This document shows positions 6,494 through 15,979 of a stretch of 23,124 nt of DNA, in pieces. The notes beneath the pieces were generated by a model. The model saw only the letters and a program-made list of their open reading frames with translations. It did not search any database and was not told the DNA's origin. Made by a program: the position numbers and the translations under genes. The stretch is taken from assembly GCA_937891015.1 (NCBI GenBank), contig CALAPY010000065.1:1-23124 (forward strand), written 5' to 3'. Numbering within the stretch: position 1 is the first letter of the stretch; every line of letters starts with the position of its first letter. Source of the DNA: UBA2108 sp002713215. GTDB taxonomy: Bacteria; Bacteroidota; Bacteroidia; Flavobacteriales_G; Salibacteraceae.

Positions 6494-9400
6494 ATGTTGA
6501 AGAGATTATTCGCCATATCACTGGCATCTTTAGCCTTCGTGACATTTGCGTATTCGCAGGTTGGTCAGGGTAGTATTAAAGGAAAGGTAATTGACACCGA
6601 GACCGGAGATCCACTTCCTTTTGTAAATGTTGCCATTGAACAAAATGGAAATTTAGTTACCGGAGGTACCACAGATTTTGATGGAAAGTACATGATCAAA
6701 TCACTCCCTCCTGGTAAGTATGATATTAAGGTGAAGTTTGTTGGGTATAAGCCCATATTAATTCAGGGCGTATTGGTAACTGGTGATAAGATTACGTTTC
6801 AGGATGTTAAAATGACCACCACGGCCATTGAGATGGAAGCTTTTGAGGTTGTTGAATATACGGTTCCTTTAATTGATAAGGATAACACTACTTCAGGAGG
6901 TACTATGACCTCAGAAGAAATTGATAGAATGGCAACACGTTCAGCCGCGGGAGTTGCACAGCAGGTTGGAGGTGTATACATAGCTAACAACGGTGACATG
7001 AACGTTAGGGGTGCCCGTCAAGATGCTAACTATTATTACATTGATGGTATTAAAGTAAGAGGCGGAGCTAACTCTCTACCACAGTCAGCCATTGAACAGG
7101 TTTCGGTGATGCTTGGAGGTATTCCTGCCCAATACGGGGATGCAACCGGGGGTATTATTAGCATTACCACAAAGGGAGCCGCAAGGGAGTATGCAGGAAG
7201 TGTAGAATATGTTACTTCCGGGTATCGATTCAATGAAAAGAAACACATTGGGCTTGATCCTTATGCATACAACCTAATTGAGTTTACAGCAATGGGTCCA
7301 TTGGTATGGAAAAAAGACAGTGCCAATAAAAAAACGGATCCTTTACTGGGTTTCTTCCTTGCAGGTAACTACAATTTTATTGCTGACCCAAGACCATCTC
7401 ATTTGGGCAACTGGAAGTTGAAAGATGATGTACAAACCAATCTCATAAATGATCCTCTAAGGCCTCACCCAACCGGGTCGGGTACAGCGAAAAACGCTGA
7501 GTTTTTGAGAATGAATGATTATGAGAATACTAAATACAAGCCCAACGCGCAAAGGCATTTAGTTAACGTGAATGCTAAGCTTGAAGTTAATACAGGTAAA
7601 AACGCGAATTTAACGTTCGGTGGGCAGTATGGATGGAGAGATGAAAATATGAGTAACTACGGTGATGGTACTAACCCTCTGAACCTTTATCCAGGTATGT
7701 TAATGAACTGGCAGAATAATCCAAAGAGAAATGAAAATACTTACAGAGGTTATGCGCGTTTTACTCAACGATTTAACAATCAGGGAGAAGATGGTTCTAA
7801 ATCTTCCATAATAAGTAACGGGTTCTACAGTTTACAGTTTGATTATACACATAGACGACAAGTAACTCAGGATGCAGAGCATAAAGATAATCTATGGAAT
7901 TATGGATATGTTGGAAAATTTAAGACCTATCAAACCGAAAGTTACGCGTATGGTACAGACCCTAATTCTCAAAAACTCGGTTACATTCACCAAACTTTTG
8001 AAGATACACTAATTGGGTTTACTCCCGGTAGTGTAAACCCTGAAGCAACCAACTATACGGCTAACTATTACCGACTATTTGGTTGGGAAGGTTATGAAGA
8101 CCCTGCGAATCAGGAAAATCCAAAATTTGATCCAGTTAAGGCAAATAGGCCTGAATACTTTGACCCTAATCAAAATGCGGGGATAAAACAAAATGAATTT
8201 TTGAGTGAACGTACGGCTATGCAAACCAATGGAGCACTGTTTAACGGTGATGCACCAGGAGAGTCATACAACATTTGGAGGGTTCCAGGTGTAAGATCAA
8301 ATCGTTATAACGAAAACGAAAGGAACCAATACAGAATTTCGGCTCAGGGTGCGGTTGATATAGGAGATCACGAGCTTAAAGTAGGTTTCGAATGGGAACA
8401 ACGAATTGACCGGTCTTTTACAGCTTCACCTAACGGAGTTAATGGGCTTTGGGGACTGGGACGACAGTATACGAATAACCACCTGTCGCAATTAGATTTT
8501 TCAAATCCTACGGTTCAGTTCTTAGACAATCAACCGGGAGATCCGTCTTATACATATTCTAGATTAAATGCTGCACCTGGAGAATATAGTAATGAAGATG
8601 CACAGTCCTATTTCGACTTCAATCTACGACAATCTTTAGAGGGTTATGACGCTGATGGAAACGATTTTATTGATTTTGACAATTTAGACCCTAGCCAGTT
8701 GAGAATTAATTATTTCAGTGCAGATGAGCTTCTTAATAACGGTGCTGGAGTTGTGGGCTATTATGGATATGACCCTTATGGCAACAAAGCCAAAGGAAGT
8801 ACACTCGATGAATTCTTTAACCAAAGAGATAAATACGGTAACTATACACGTCCGATCGATGCGTTTAGACCCATTTATATTGCCGGTTATATTCAAGACA
8901 AATTTTCAATTAACGATCTTATTTTCAATGTTGGTTTAAGGGTTGACCGCTTCGACGCAAATCAAAAAGTACTTAAAGATCCATACGTTCTTTTTCCAAC
9001 CGTTAAGGCTGGAGAAGATTTAACTGAACATGGTATTCGAGAGTATGTAATCCCAGATAATATTGGAAGTGATTATGTGGTTTACGTTGATGACATCAAA
9101 AACCCAACTTCTATTAATGGATTTAGAAATGGGGATACCTGGTATAATGCAGAAGGGGTGGAAATTAGTAACCCAGATTTAATTGCTACTTCTGCAGGTA
9201 TTGCTCCACTTTTGGTTGATAAAGAAAGAACCAATTCCAGTCAATTGAATGTTGACGGATTTGAAGACTATAAACCTCAGACCAATTTTATGCCCAGAAT
9301 TGCCTTCTCCTTCCCTATTTCGGACGAAGCCAATTTCTTTGCACACTACGATATATTGACTAAAAGACCAACCGGTGGTTTTGAAAGATTGGATCCCACA

Positions 9401-10348
9401 GACTATTTATACCTATCTTCAACCTCAGGTACCGCCCGTAGAAGTAACCCAAATTTGAGAGCTGAAAAAACAATCGATTATGAGATTGGATTCCAGCAAA
9501 AACTTTCTCAATCTAGTGCAATCAAAATTGCCGGATTTTACCGTGAAATGAGGGATCAGATTCAGGTGGTAAGAAGAAAACAAGCTTACCCAAGAGCGTA
9601 TACCACTTATGACAATGTTGATTTTGGTACCGTAAAGGGAGTTACTATTTCTTACGACCTAAGACGTACCGGTAATGTATCGTTAAAAGCCTCTTACACA
9701 TTACAGTTTGCCGAAGGTACCGGATCTAATCAAACTACTGCACTTTCGTTAATCAATGCAGGAAAAGATAATTTGAAAGTAACATCTCCATATTCATTTG
9801 ACCAGAGACATACTATTACGGGTATCTTCGACTTCCGATATGGAGAAGGTAAAGATTATAATGGTCCAGTTCTTTGGGATCGTCAGGTCCTTAATCGGTT
9901 TGGGTTTAACCTAACTGCCAACGTTGGTTCTGGTGTACCTTATTCAGGGCAGGTTAATTCAACAGGAACAGGGTATACACAAAATACTGGTACCGCATTG
10001 ATAAAGGGTAATATTAACGGAAATAGATTGCCTTGGAGCTTTAGACTGGATGCAAGGTTTGACAAAGATTTTACTCTAAAGGTTGGGAAAGAAAAAGATA
10101 AAAAATTGGACTGCACAGTGTATTTGCAAATTCTAAATCTGCTTAATACCAAAAACATTACTGGTGTGTATCGTTATACAGGTGACCCAGAAGATGATGG
10201 ATATTTAAATGATCCAACCTGGGCTGCGGACATCCAGGGACAAAATGATACACAATCATTTACCGAGCAGTACTCCATGAAAACAGCAAGAGCTACTAAT
10301 TATAATATTCCAAGACAAACACGCTTGGGTATTAGAGTGGCATTTTAA
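6494..10348 (+). CDS. TonB-dependent outer-membrane receptor with carboxypeptidase-regulatory-like domain
   Basis: This 1284-residue outer-membrane protein begins with a signal peptide (1-21, cleaved near AYS-Q). Residues 26-108 form a carboxypeptidase-regulatory-like beta-sandwich (GSIKGKVIDTETGDPLPFVNV, GYKP). A plug domain follows at about 125-230, with VRGARQDANYYYIDGIKVRGG and a GGIPAQYGDATGGIISITTKGA end. The remainder is a large barrel ending in RQTRLGIRVAF. Such receptors take up ligands, or signal, using TonB-ExbBD energy. It is longer than usual and has big extracellular-loop-like insertions; one (719-730) holds an EF-hand/dockerin-like Asp-rich stretch, DADGNDFIDFDN. It is the first gene of an operon with the 1493-residue secreted protein (27 bases downstream) and a PorV-like barrel. 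No SusD-like partner is present, so this is not a standard glycan-uptake pair. Substrate unknown. Confidence 0.9.
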   Translation: MLKRLFAISLASLAFVTFAYSQVGQGSIKGKVIDTETGDPLPFVNVAIEQNGNLVTGGTTDFDGKYMIKSLPPGKYDIKVKFVGYKPILIQGVLVTGDKITFQDVKMTTTAIEMEAFEVVEYTVPLIDKDNTTSGGTMTSEEIDRMATRSAAGVAQQVGGVYIANNGDMNVRGARQDANYYYIDGIKVRGGANSLPQSAIEQVSVMLGGIPAQYGDATGGIISITTKGAAREYAGSVEYVTSGYRFNEKKHIGLDPYAYNLIEFTAMGPLVWKKDSANKKTDPLLGFFLAGNYNFIADPRPSHLGNWKLKDDVQTNLINDPLRPHPTGSGTAKNAEFLRMNDYENTKYKPNAQRHLVNVNAKLEVNTGKNANLTFGGQYGWRDENMSNYGDGTNPLNLYPGMLMNWQNNPKRNENTYRGYARFTQRFNNQGEDGSKSSIISNGFYSLQFDYTHRRQVTQDAEHKDNLWNYGYVGKFKTYQTESYAYGTDPNSQKLGYIHQTFEDTLIGFTPGSVNPEATNYTANYYRLFGWEGYEDPANQENPKFDPVKANRPEYFDPNQNAGIKQNEFLSERTAMQTNGALFNGDAPGESYNIWRVPGVRSNRYNENERNQYRISAQGAVDIGDHELKVGFEWEQRIDRSFTASPNGVNGLWGLGRQYTNNHLSQLDFSNPTVQFLDNQPGDPSYTYSRLNAAPGEYSNEDAQSYFDFNLRQSLEGYDADGNDFIDFDNLDPSQLRINYFSADELLNNGAGVVGYYGYDPYGNKAKGSTLDEFFNQRDKYGNYTRPIDAFRPIYIAGYIQDKFSINDLIFNVGLRVDRFDANQKVLKDPYVLFPTVKAGEDLTEHGIREYVIPDNIGSDYVVYVDDIKNPTSINGFRNGDTWYNAEGVEISNPDLIATSAGIAPLLVDKERTNSSQLNVDGFEDYKPQTNFMPRIAFSFPISDEANFFAHYDILTKRPTGGFERLDPTDYLYLSSTSGTARRSNPNLRAEKTIDYEIGFQQKLSQSSAIKIAGFYREMRDQIQVVRRKQAYPRAYTTYDNVDFGTVKGVTISYDLRRTGNVSLKASYTLQFAEGTGSNQTTALSLINAGKDNLKVTSPYSFDQRHTITGIFDFRYGEGKDYNGPVLWDRQVLNRFGFNLTANVGSGVPYSGQVNSTGTGYTQNTGTALIKGNINGNRLPWSFRLDARFDKDFTLKVGKEKDKKLDCTVYLQILNLLNTKNITGVYRYTGDPEDDGYLNDPTWAADIQGQNDTQSFTEQYSMKTARATNYNIPRQTRLGIRVAF

Positions 10349-10375
10349 AAGAATTGATATTAGAAGGTTAAGATT

Positions 10376-13300
10376 ATGACTAAGAAACTATTTTTATCAG
10401 TAGCAGCGGTTTTTGTAACTTATACAGTTGCGTTTTCCCATGTTGGACCAGATAGTGGTAGCAGGGGTGGCAAAAAGCCTAATGGAAGTTTAGCGGCTAA
10501 CTGTTTGCCTGCAGCATCTGCCAATGAATTGGATATAAACAATACGAAAGCACTTATTCAAACCGGTGGTGATATGTGGTGGGATTTTACCTCAGCACAA
10601 TATGAAATTCCAAAAAACTCTGGGCATACTGCGTTGTTTTCTGGAGCGCTGTGGTTAGGTGGACGGGATGTTTCCGGGCAATTAAAAGTTGCTGCACAAC
10701 GTTTCCGGTCTGGTGGGCAAGATTTTTGGACTGGCCCGCTTAGTACTACAGATGCCGAAATTACTCAAGCAACTTGTTCTGAATATGACAGACATTTTCT
10801 GTCTACCAGAACCGAAATTTCAAATTTTGTTGCCTGGTTTGAGTTAGGAAGAGACGATGCTGCTAACGGAACCAATAAACAAGCCGAGTTGTTTCCTGAT
10901 TATGCACCACCAAAGATCTTAAAAGAATGGCCTGCTCATGGTAGAGATTATTCACCCTATAACGAAGATTATAACCTGGCTCCTTTTATCGATGTAGATA
11001 ATGATGGAGAGTATAACCCTGACAATGGTGATTACCCAGCTTATGATTTAAACAATTCTGCCGATTGTAAAACACGTATTGTAAATATCTACGGTGATCA
11101 AAACCTTTGGTGGGTATTTAATGACAAGGGAAATATTCATACTGAAACCGGATCAGCCTCCATTGGTATGGAAATTCGAGCACAGGCTTTTGCTTTTGCT
11201 ACCAATGATGAGGTTAACAACATGACCTTCTACAATTATGAATTGGTTAACCGTTCAACTTTTACACTTACTGAAACTTATTTCGGACAATGGGTAGATG
11301 CTGATTTAGGTTGTTCGCAAGATGATTACGTTGGTTGTGATGTACAACGTGGATTAGGTTACTGCTACAATGGTGATAACATGGATCAGGACTGTAGAGG
11401 CGCCACCGGTTATGGTAGTATCCCTCCTGCAATTGGAGTAGACTTTTTCCAGGGGCCATTCCAGGACGCAGATGGTAAAGACAATCCACTAACATTAAAA
11501 TATTCTGAAGCAATTGCAGATTCTGGTATTCCATACAAGGGAATTGGAATCGGTTATGGTGATGGAATAATTGATAATGAGCGTTTTGGAATGAGAAAAT
11601 TCTTGTACCATAACAATAATCAATCCACTACCGGTGATCCACAAAGAGGAACAGAATACTATAACTACCTAAGAAGTTTATGGCGAGATGGTTCACGCAT
11701 GGTATATGGTGGAACCGGGCATAGCGCTTCCGGAGGTACTGTTGAAGCAGATTATATGTTCCCAGGCGATAGTGATCCTATTGGTTGGGGAACCGGTGGA
11801 GTTGCTCAACAACCCTGGACTGAAGTTACAGCGGGTAATACACCTGCCGACAGAAGGTTTATGCAAAGTGCTGGTCCATTCATTCTTCAACCAGGTGCTG
11901 TAAATAACATTACGGTTGGTGTTGTTTGGGCTCGTGCCACAAATGGTGATAACTTGAGTTCTGTAGAGTCCATGAGAATTGCGGATGATAAAACTCAGGC
12001 ACTATTTGATAATTGCTTTCAACTACTTAATGGTCCTGATGCACCAGATCTTTTTGTTGAAGAATTAGAAAATGAATTGATCCTTATTCTGGAAAATAGA
12101 ATTATCTCCAACAACTACAACGAAGGATATACTGAGCAAGATGCTACCATTATTCCTCCTATTGAAGATAGCTTAACTTCTGAGGAAGAAAAAGAATACA
12201 AAACGTATCGATTCCAGGGATATCAGATTTTTCAGGTTGCTGATAATACTGTTGGAGCTAACGACTTAAAAGACATTTCAAAAGCTCGTTTAATTGCACA
12301 GGTAGACATCAAAGATTCTGTTAGTCGAATTGTTAACTTCAAGTTTGATGAAGATCTTAATGCCTCTGTTCCTACTATGGAAGTTGATGGTGAAAATAAA
12401 GGTATCTCCAAGTCGTTTAGAGTAACTCAGGATGCATTTGCGGATGGAGACAATAAACTCATTAACCATAAGGCTTACTATTTTATGGCGCTTTCTTATG
12501 CCAACAACCCCAACTCACAAGACAAAGCATATTTGGGAAGTAGAAAAGGAACCTCAGGTTCAATTAAGCCAGTTAAGGGAATTCCTCATAACGTTCAATT
12601 ACAAAATAATGGAACGATTCTTAGATCTCAATACGGTGATGGAGTTGAAATTACCAGAATTGAGGGTTCAGGAAACGGTGGTAATGCATTACAATTAAAG
12701 CAAAAAACCATTGACAAAATTTTGGCCGATGGGAAGGCGGATACATTGGAATATGTTAAAGGTGCCGGTCCTGTCGAAATTACCGTTGTTGACCCATTAA
12801 AGGTTAAACCAGGAAACTTCACACTTTGGTTTCAGGATTCAACTACCAATGGTGATTTAAGTGATGCTTATTGGATGATTACAAGTGATCAATTAAAAGA
12901 CACTATAGTATCTACAGCTAATATTAAAGTTGGCACTGAAACAATCATTTTGGACTTAGGTCTTAGTTTTAGAATCGGCCAATCTGATGCCCCGGGAAGT
13001 AAATCAAACCGTAATACGGATCAGGGAATTCTTTCTGTGAGCTTCGAATATCAGGATTCATCTTCCCAGTGGTTAACAGGAGTTCCAGATGTTGATGGTA
13101 CAACAATGTTGAACTGGATTTTGTGTGGTTCTCAAGCCACACAAGATGCGGCAGGTTCAAGAATTGATGAAAGTGCTTACGATGATTGGAACTACTATCA
13201 AAATGAGAGAAGTGATGGGTCTTTTGAAAAACAAGGAGTTGGAATGGATGATGGACAGATTTGGGAGCAGCAATTATTTGGAACTGTTGCACCAGTCAGA

Positions 13301-14857
13301 TTAGCTGCTCATAAAACTCCTAACGGCCCTGTTCCTGGTTATTTAAATGCTTTGGTTCAGCATCAGGGAAGGACTCCAAACGATTTAAGACACTATTTAT
13401 GGCTGTATGACTACAACGTTTTAGCTGACTCAAATACGCAGGATCCTTTTTATGAGCTTGCGATAGATTCGATTAATCAATTAAACTTCCTGAGTAGTGT
13501 TGATGTTGTATTTACTTCTGATAAAAGTAAATGGACACGCTGTCCCGTATTTGAAATGAGGGATAGTTTACATGAAACAGATGGAAACGCAATTCGTGGT
13601 CAGTTAAGAGATGCCCCTTCTGTTGATAAAGATGGAAATCCTGCTGCTGCTGGCGCAGTTGCGTCTGACAACCCTAATGACCCTGCATTTATTGGTCCAC
13701 GAGGTATGGGTTGGTTCCCTGGCTATGCTATTAACCTGGAAACAGGTGAACGTTTAAATATGGGCTTTGGAGAAGATTCTTGGCTAGTGGCTGAAAATGG
13801 ACGCGACATGTTATGGAATCCAACTTCCAAATTAACGGAAGGACCAGCGAATGAAATCAGAGCTGGCGGGATGCATGTGATCTACATCTTCAGAAATAAT
13901 GAAATTGAAGATGAAATATTCAATGCAGATATGTGTGATACTAATAGATTATTCTCCGGTACTCCATTCCCATTCTACAATTTGGAACAAAATAAACCTG
14001 AAAACAGAATGCCTGCTTATGACAACGGTAAATTCATTTATGAAAAAATGAAAGACGTTCAGGGGTATTTGACACGAATCAGTGTAACCGACAATGCTGA
14101 TGTGGAGAAGCATAATAATGCAATGTCTGTATTCAGAGCCGGTATGTATAACATTTTCCCATTACTTGCTCCAAACCAAGAATTACTTAAAACGGATGTT
14201 ACTGTAAAAATCAGAATGAATCGACCTTATAGAAATAAAGGTGCAGGTTCGGAATATGTGAGTTATGGTAAGTCTCTTGAAGTTGGACAAGACTACTACG
14301 TTAATGCTGGACCTATTAAAACTTACAATAAAGCTGGCGATGAAATAGTATACTATACTGGACAACATTTTACAGCTGCAGATGGCTTATGGTTCCCGGA
14401 ATATAAAAATCCAAAACTTGGTGGAAATGATTCTGTTAATGTTGTAATGAAAGCAATAAATGGCGGTAGACCACTTTATAACTTCTCAACATCAGATATT
14501 GCTGCATCGTTTAATAATACCGGAATTTTAGAAGGACTTCTTGGAGAAATAAGAGTGGTTCCTAATCCTTATTACGCGTATTCACAATACGAAAGCGACA
14601 AGCTGGACAATCGAATTAAGATTATTAATTTACCAAAGACATGTAATGTTAGAATATATACGGTCAACGGTACTTTGGTAAGAACACTTAAAAAAGACGA
14701 TGATTCTATTACCTATTTGGAATGGGATCTTAAGAATCAATATCGTGTTCCTGTTGCTTCCGGAGTCTACATATTTCACGTAGAGGCTCCTGGAATTGGA
14801 GAGACGGTTCTTAAATGGATGGGAGTTATGAGACCTGTTGATTTAGATAACTTCTAG
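10376..14857 (+). CDS. giant secreted surface protein with C-terminal sorting-like domain (copy 1)
   Basis: This 1493-residue protein has a signal peptide (1-21, cleaved before HVGP). I recognise no enzyme family. Visible features are a strongly conserved N-terminal third with WWDF, WWVFND and FATNDEVNNMTFYNYELVNRS; a Ca-binding-like Asp loop DVDNDGEYNPDNGD (206-219); a cysteine cluster (313, 321, 330, 340) within LGCSQDDYVGCDV and YCYNGDN; and a C-terminal domain (1391-1493) starting VVPNPYYAYSQ and running through VRIYTVNGTLVRTL to VASGVYIFHVEAPG. This last part resembles the FlgD-like/type A sorting domains of type IX secretion cargo but ends in an extra acidic tail, RPVDLDNF. It lies between a TonB-dependent receptor and a PorV-like barrel in one operon and probably acts with them on the cell surface. 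A paralogue sits at 17164-21648. Confidence 0.85.
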   Translation: MTKKLFLSVAAVFVTYTVAFSHVGPDSGSRGGKKPNGSLAANCLPAASANELDINNTKALIQTGGDMWWDFTSAQYEIPKNSGHTALFSGALWLGGRDVSGQLKVAAQRFRSGGQDFWTGPLSTTDAEITQATCSEYDRHFLSTRTEISNFVAWFELGRDDAANGTNKQAELFPDYAPPKILKEWPAHGRDYSPYNEDYNLAPFIDVDNDGEYNPDNGDYPAYDLNNSADCKTRIVNIYGDQNLWWVFNDKGNIHTETGSASIGMEIRAQAFAFATNDEVNNMTFYNYELVNRSTFTLTETYFGQWVDADLGCSQDDYVGCDVQRGLGYCYNGDNMDQDCRGATGYGSIPPAIGVDFFQGPFQDADGKDNPLTLKYSEAIADSGIPYKGIGIGYGDGIIDNERFGMRKFLYHNNNQSTTGDPQRGTEYYNYLRSLWRDGSRMVYGGTGHSASGGTVEADYMFPGDSDPIGWGTGGVAQQPWTEVTAGNTPADRRFMQSAGPFILQPGAVNNITVGVVWARATNGDNLSSVESMRIADDKTQALFDNCFQLLNGPDAPDLFVEELENELILILENRIISNNYNEGYTEQDATIIPPIEDSLTSEEEKEYKTYRFQGYQIFQVADNTVGANDLKDISKARLIAQVDIKDSVSRIVNFKFDEDLNASVPTMEVDGENKGISKSFRVTQDAFADGDNKLINHKAYYFMALSYANNPNSQDKAYLGSRKGTSGSIKPVKGIPHNVQLQNNGTILRSQYGDGVEITRIEGSGNGGNALQLKQKTIDKILADGKADTLEYVKGAGPVEITVVDPLKVKPGNFTLWFQDSTTNGDLSDAYWMITSDQLKDTIVSTANIKVGTETIILDLGLSFRIGQSDAPGSKSNRNTDQGILSVSFEYQDSSSQWLTGVPDVDGTTMLNWILCGSQATQDAAGSRIDESAYDDWNYYQNERSDGSFEKQGVGMDDGQIWEQQLFGTVAPVRLAAHKTPNGPVPGYLNALVQHQGRTPNDLRHYLWLYDYNVLADSNTQDPFYELAIDSINQLNFLSSVDVVFTSDKSKWTRCPVFEMRDSLHETDGNAIRGQLRDAPSVDKDGNPAAAGAVASDNPNDPAFIGPRGMGWFPGYAINLETGERLNMGFGEDSWLVAENGRDMLWNPTSKLTEGPANEIRAGGMHVIYIFRNNEIEDEIFNADMCDTNRLFSGTPFPFYNLEQNKPENRMPAYDNGKFIYEKMKDVQGYLTRISVTDNADVEKHNNAMSVFRAGMYNIFPLLAPNQELLKTDVTVKIRMNRPYRNKGAGSEYVSYGKSLEVGQDYYVNAGPIKTYNKAGDEIVYYTGQHFTAADGLWFPEYKNPKLGGNDSVNVVMKAINGGRPLYNFSTSDIAASFNNTGILEGLLGEIRVVPNPYYAYSQYESDKLDNRIKIINLPKTCNVRIYTVNGTLVRTLKKDDDSITYLEWDLKNQYRVPVASGVYIFHVEAPGIGETVLKWMGVMRPVDLDNF

Positions 14858-14892
14858 AAATTTATTATTAGAAATTTATTATTAGAAATTTT
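14855..14892 (+). repeat. 14-base tandem repeat between copy 1 and the PorV-like gene
   Basis: Two full copies of TAGAAATTTATTAT (14855-14868 and 14869-14882) are followed by a partial third, TAGAAATTTT. The first copy contains the stop codon of the giant protein gene. Because 14 is not a multiple of 3, the three TAG triplets fall in all three reading frames. Confidence 0.9.
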
Positions 14893-14905
14893 GCAAAATA
14901 AAATT

Positions 14906-15979
14906 ATGAGATCTAATATTATTACAATCATATTTGTTTCGGGCCTGTTAATGTTTGCTACGTTCAATAGTTATGCTGGAAACAAGGATCGAATTGGCCA
15001 AAACGGTGCTCACGAGCTCAGCCTAAATCCATGGGCCAGAAGTGGTGGTATGGCTACTGCTAACTCAACCAGTGTTATCGGTCTTGAGTCTTTATCGTCG
15101 AACATTTCAGGATTGGCATTTACTAGAAAAACTGAGCTAGTATATGCTTACACTTCATTTCTTGGTGGCGCCGCAAAAATTAATGCCTTCGGTCTTTCTC
15201 AAGCTGTTGGAGAATCCAATGTAATTGGACTCGCGATTACAAACATGTCCTTTGGAGAAATTGAAATTACAACTGAAGATAAACCTGAAGGAGGAATTGG
15301 AATCTATTCTCCACAATTTCTAACCGTTAACCTGGCTTATGCACGTACCTTCTCTAACAGTATTTATGGGGGATTGGCTGTGAAAATTATTTCAGAATCA
15401 ATTGCTGATGTTAAAAGCCAGGGAGTTGCCTTTGATGTAGGTATCCGTTATGTAACTGGTAAAGATGATAACCTGAAATTTGGTATTGCACTTAGAAATG
15501 TAGGACCAAAAATGAAATTTTCAGGTGATGGTCTAACTGTAAAGACTACCTATAACAGTAATGAGTTCACTTTTAATTCAAGGTCTCAAAGCTTTGAAAT
15601 GCCTGCTGAACTGCAGATTGGTGTAAGTTATGACTTTTACCTGGGTCAAAAAACTGATACTACTGGTAAATCAGGAATTTCTGACCATCGATTAACCGGA
15701 GCAGGAACATTTGTATCTAAATCTTTTGGTAAGGATCAAATTAGATTAGGTGCTGAATATGCATGGCGAGAAATGGTTATGCTAAGATTAGGGTACATGT
15801 ATGAAGATGGGATTTGGAAGTCTGATGAAAGGACTACCGTTTTCACCGGACCAACATTTGGAGCCTCTTTTGAATATCCAATGGGAAAAGGTGGATCAAC
15901 AATTGCATTAGACTATAACTATCAAACAACGAACCCCTTCGCAGGCAATCACAACATTGGATTGCGCTTGAATCTGTAA
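14906..15979 (+). CDS. PorV/PorQ-family outer-membrane beta-barrel protein
   Basis: This protein is 357 residues from ATG 14906, chosen because it directly opens a good signal peptide (MRSNIITIIFVSGLLMF, cleavage near SYA-G); an in-frame TTG at 14891 would only add five residues. The mature start LNPWARSGGMATANSTSVIGLESLSSNISGLAFTRKTELVYAYTSFLGG is typical of the PorV/PorQ (UPF0164) family, where the 'N(P/I)AGLA' segment opens the barrel. PorV of the type IX secretion system carries cargo at the outer membrane through its C-terminal sorting domain. The place right after a gene for a protein with a sorting-like domain suggests this is a dedicated partner. It may be a paralogue rather than the core PorV. 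It ends the operon 28 bases before a terminator. Confidence 0.85.
   Translation: MRSNIITIIFVSGLLMFATFNSYAGNKDRIGQNGAHELSLNPWARSGGMATANSTSVIGLESLSSNISGLAFTRKTELVYAYTSFLGGAAKINAFGLSQAVGESNVIGLAITNMSFGEIEITTEDKPEGGIGIYSPQFLTVNLAYARTFSNSIYGGLAVKIISESIADVKSQGVAFDVGIRYVTGKDDNLKFGIALRNVGPKMKFSGDGLTVKTTYNSNEFTFNSRSQSFEMPAELQIGVSYDFYLGQKTDTTGKSGISDHRLTGAGTFVSKSFGKDQIRLGAEYAWREMVMLRLGYMYEDGIWKSDERTTVFTGPTFGASFEYPMGKGGSTIALDYNYQTTNPFAGNHNIGLRLNL

Noticed and set aside
14891..14905. TTG start five codons before the PorV-like ATG
   Set aside because: It overlaps the tandem repeat and adds QNKI before a Met that already opens a complete signal peptide.
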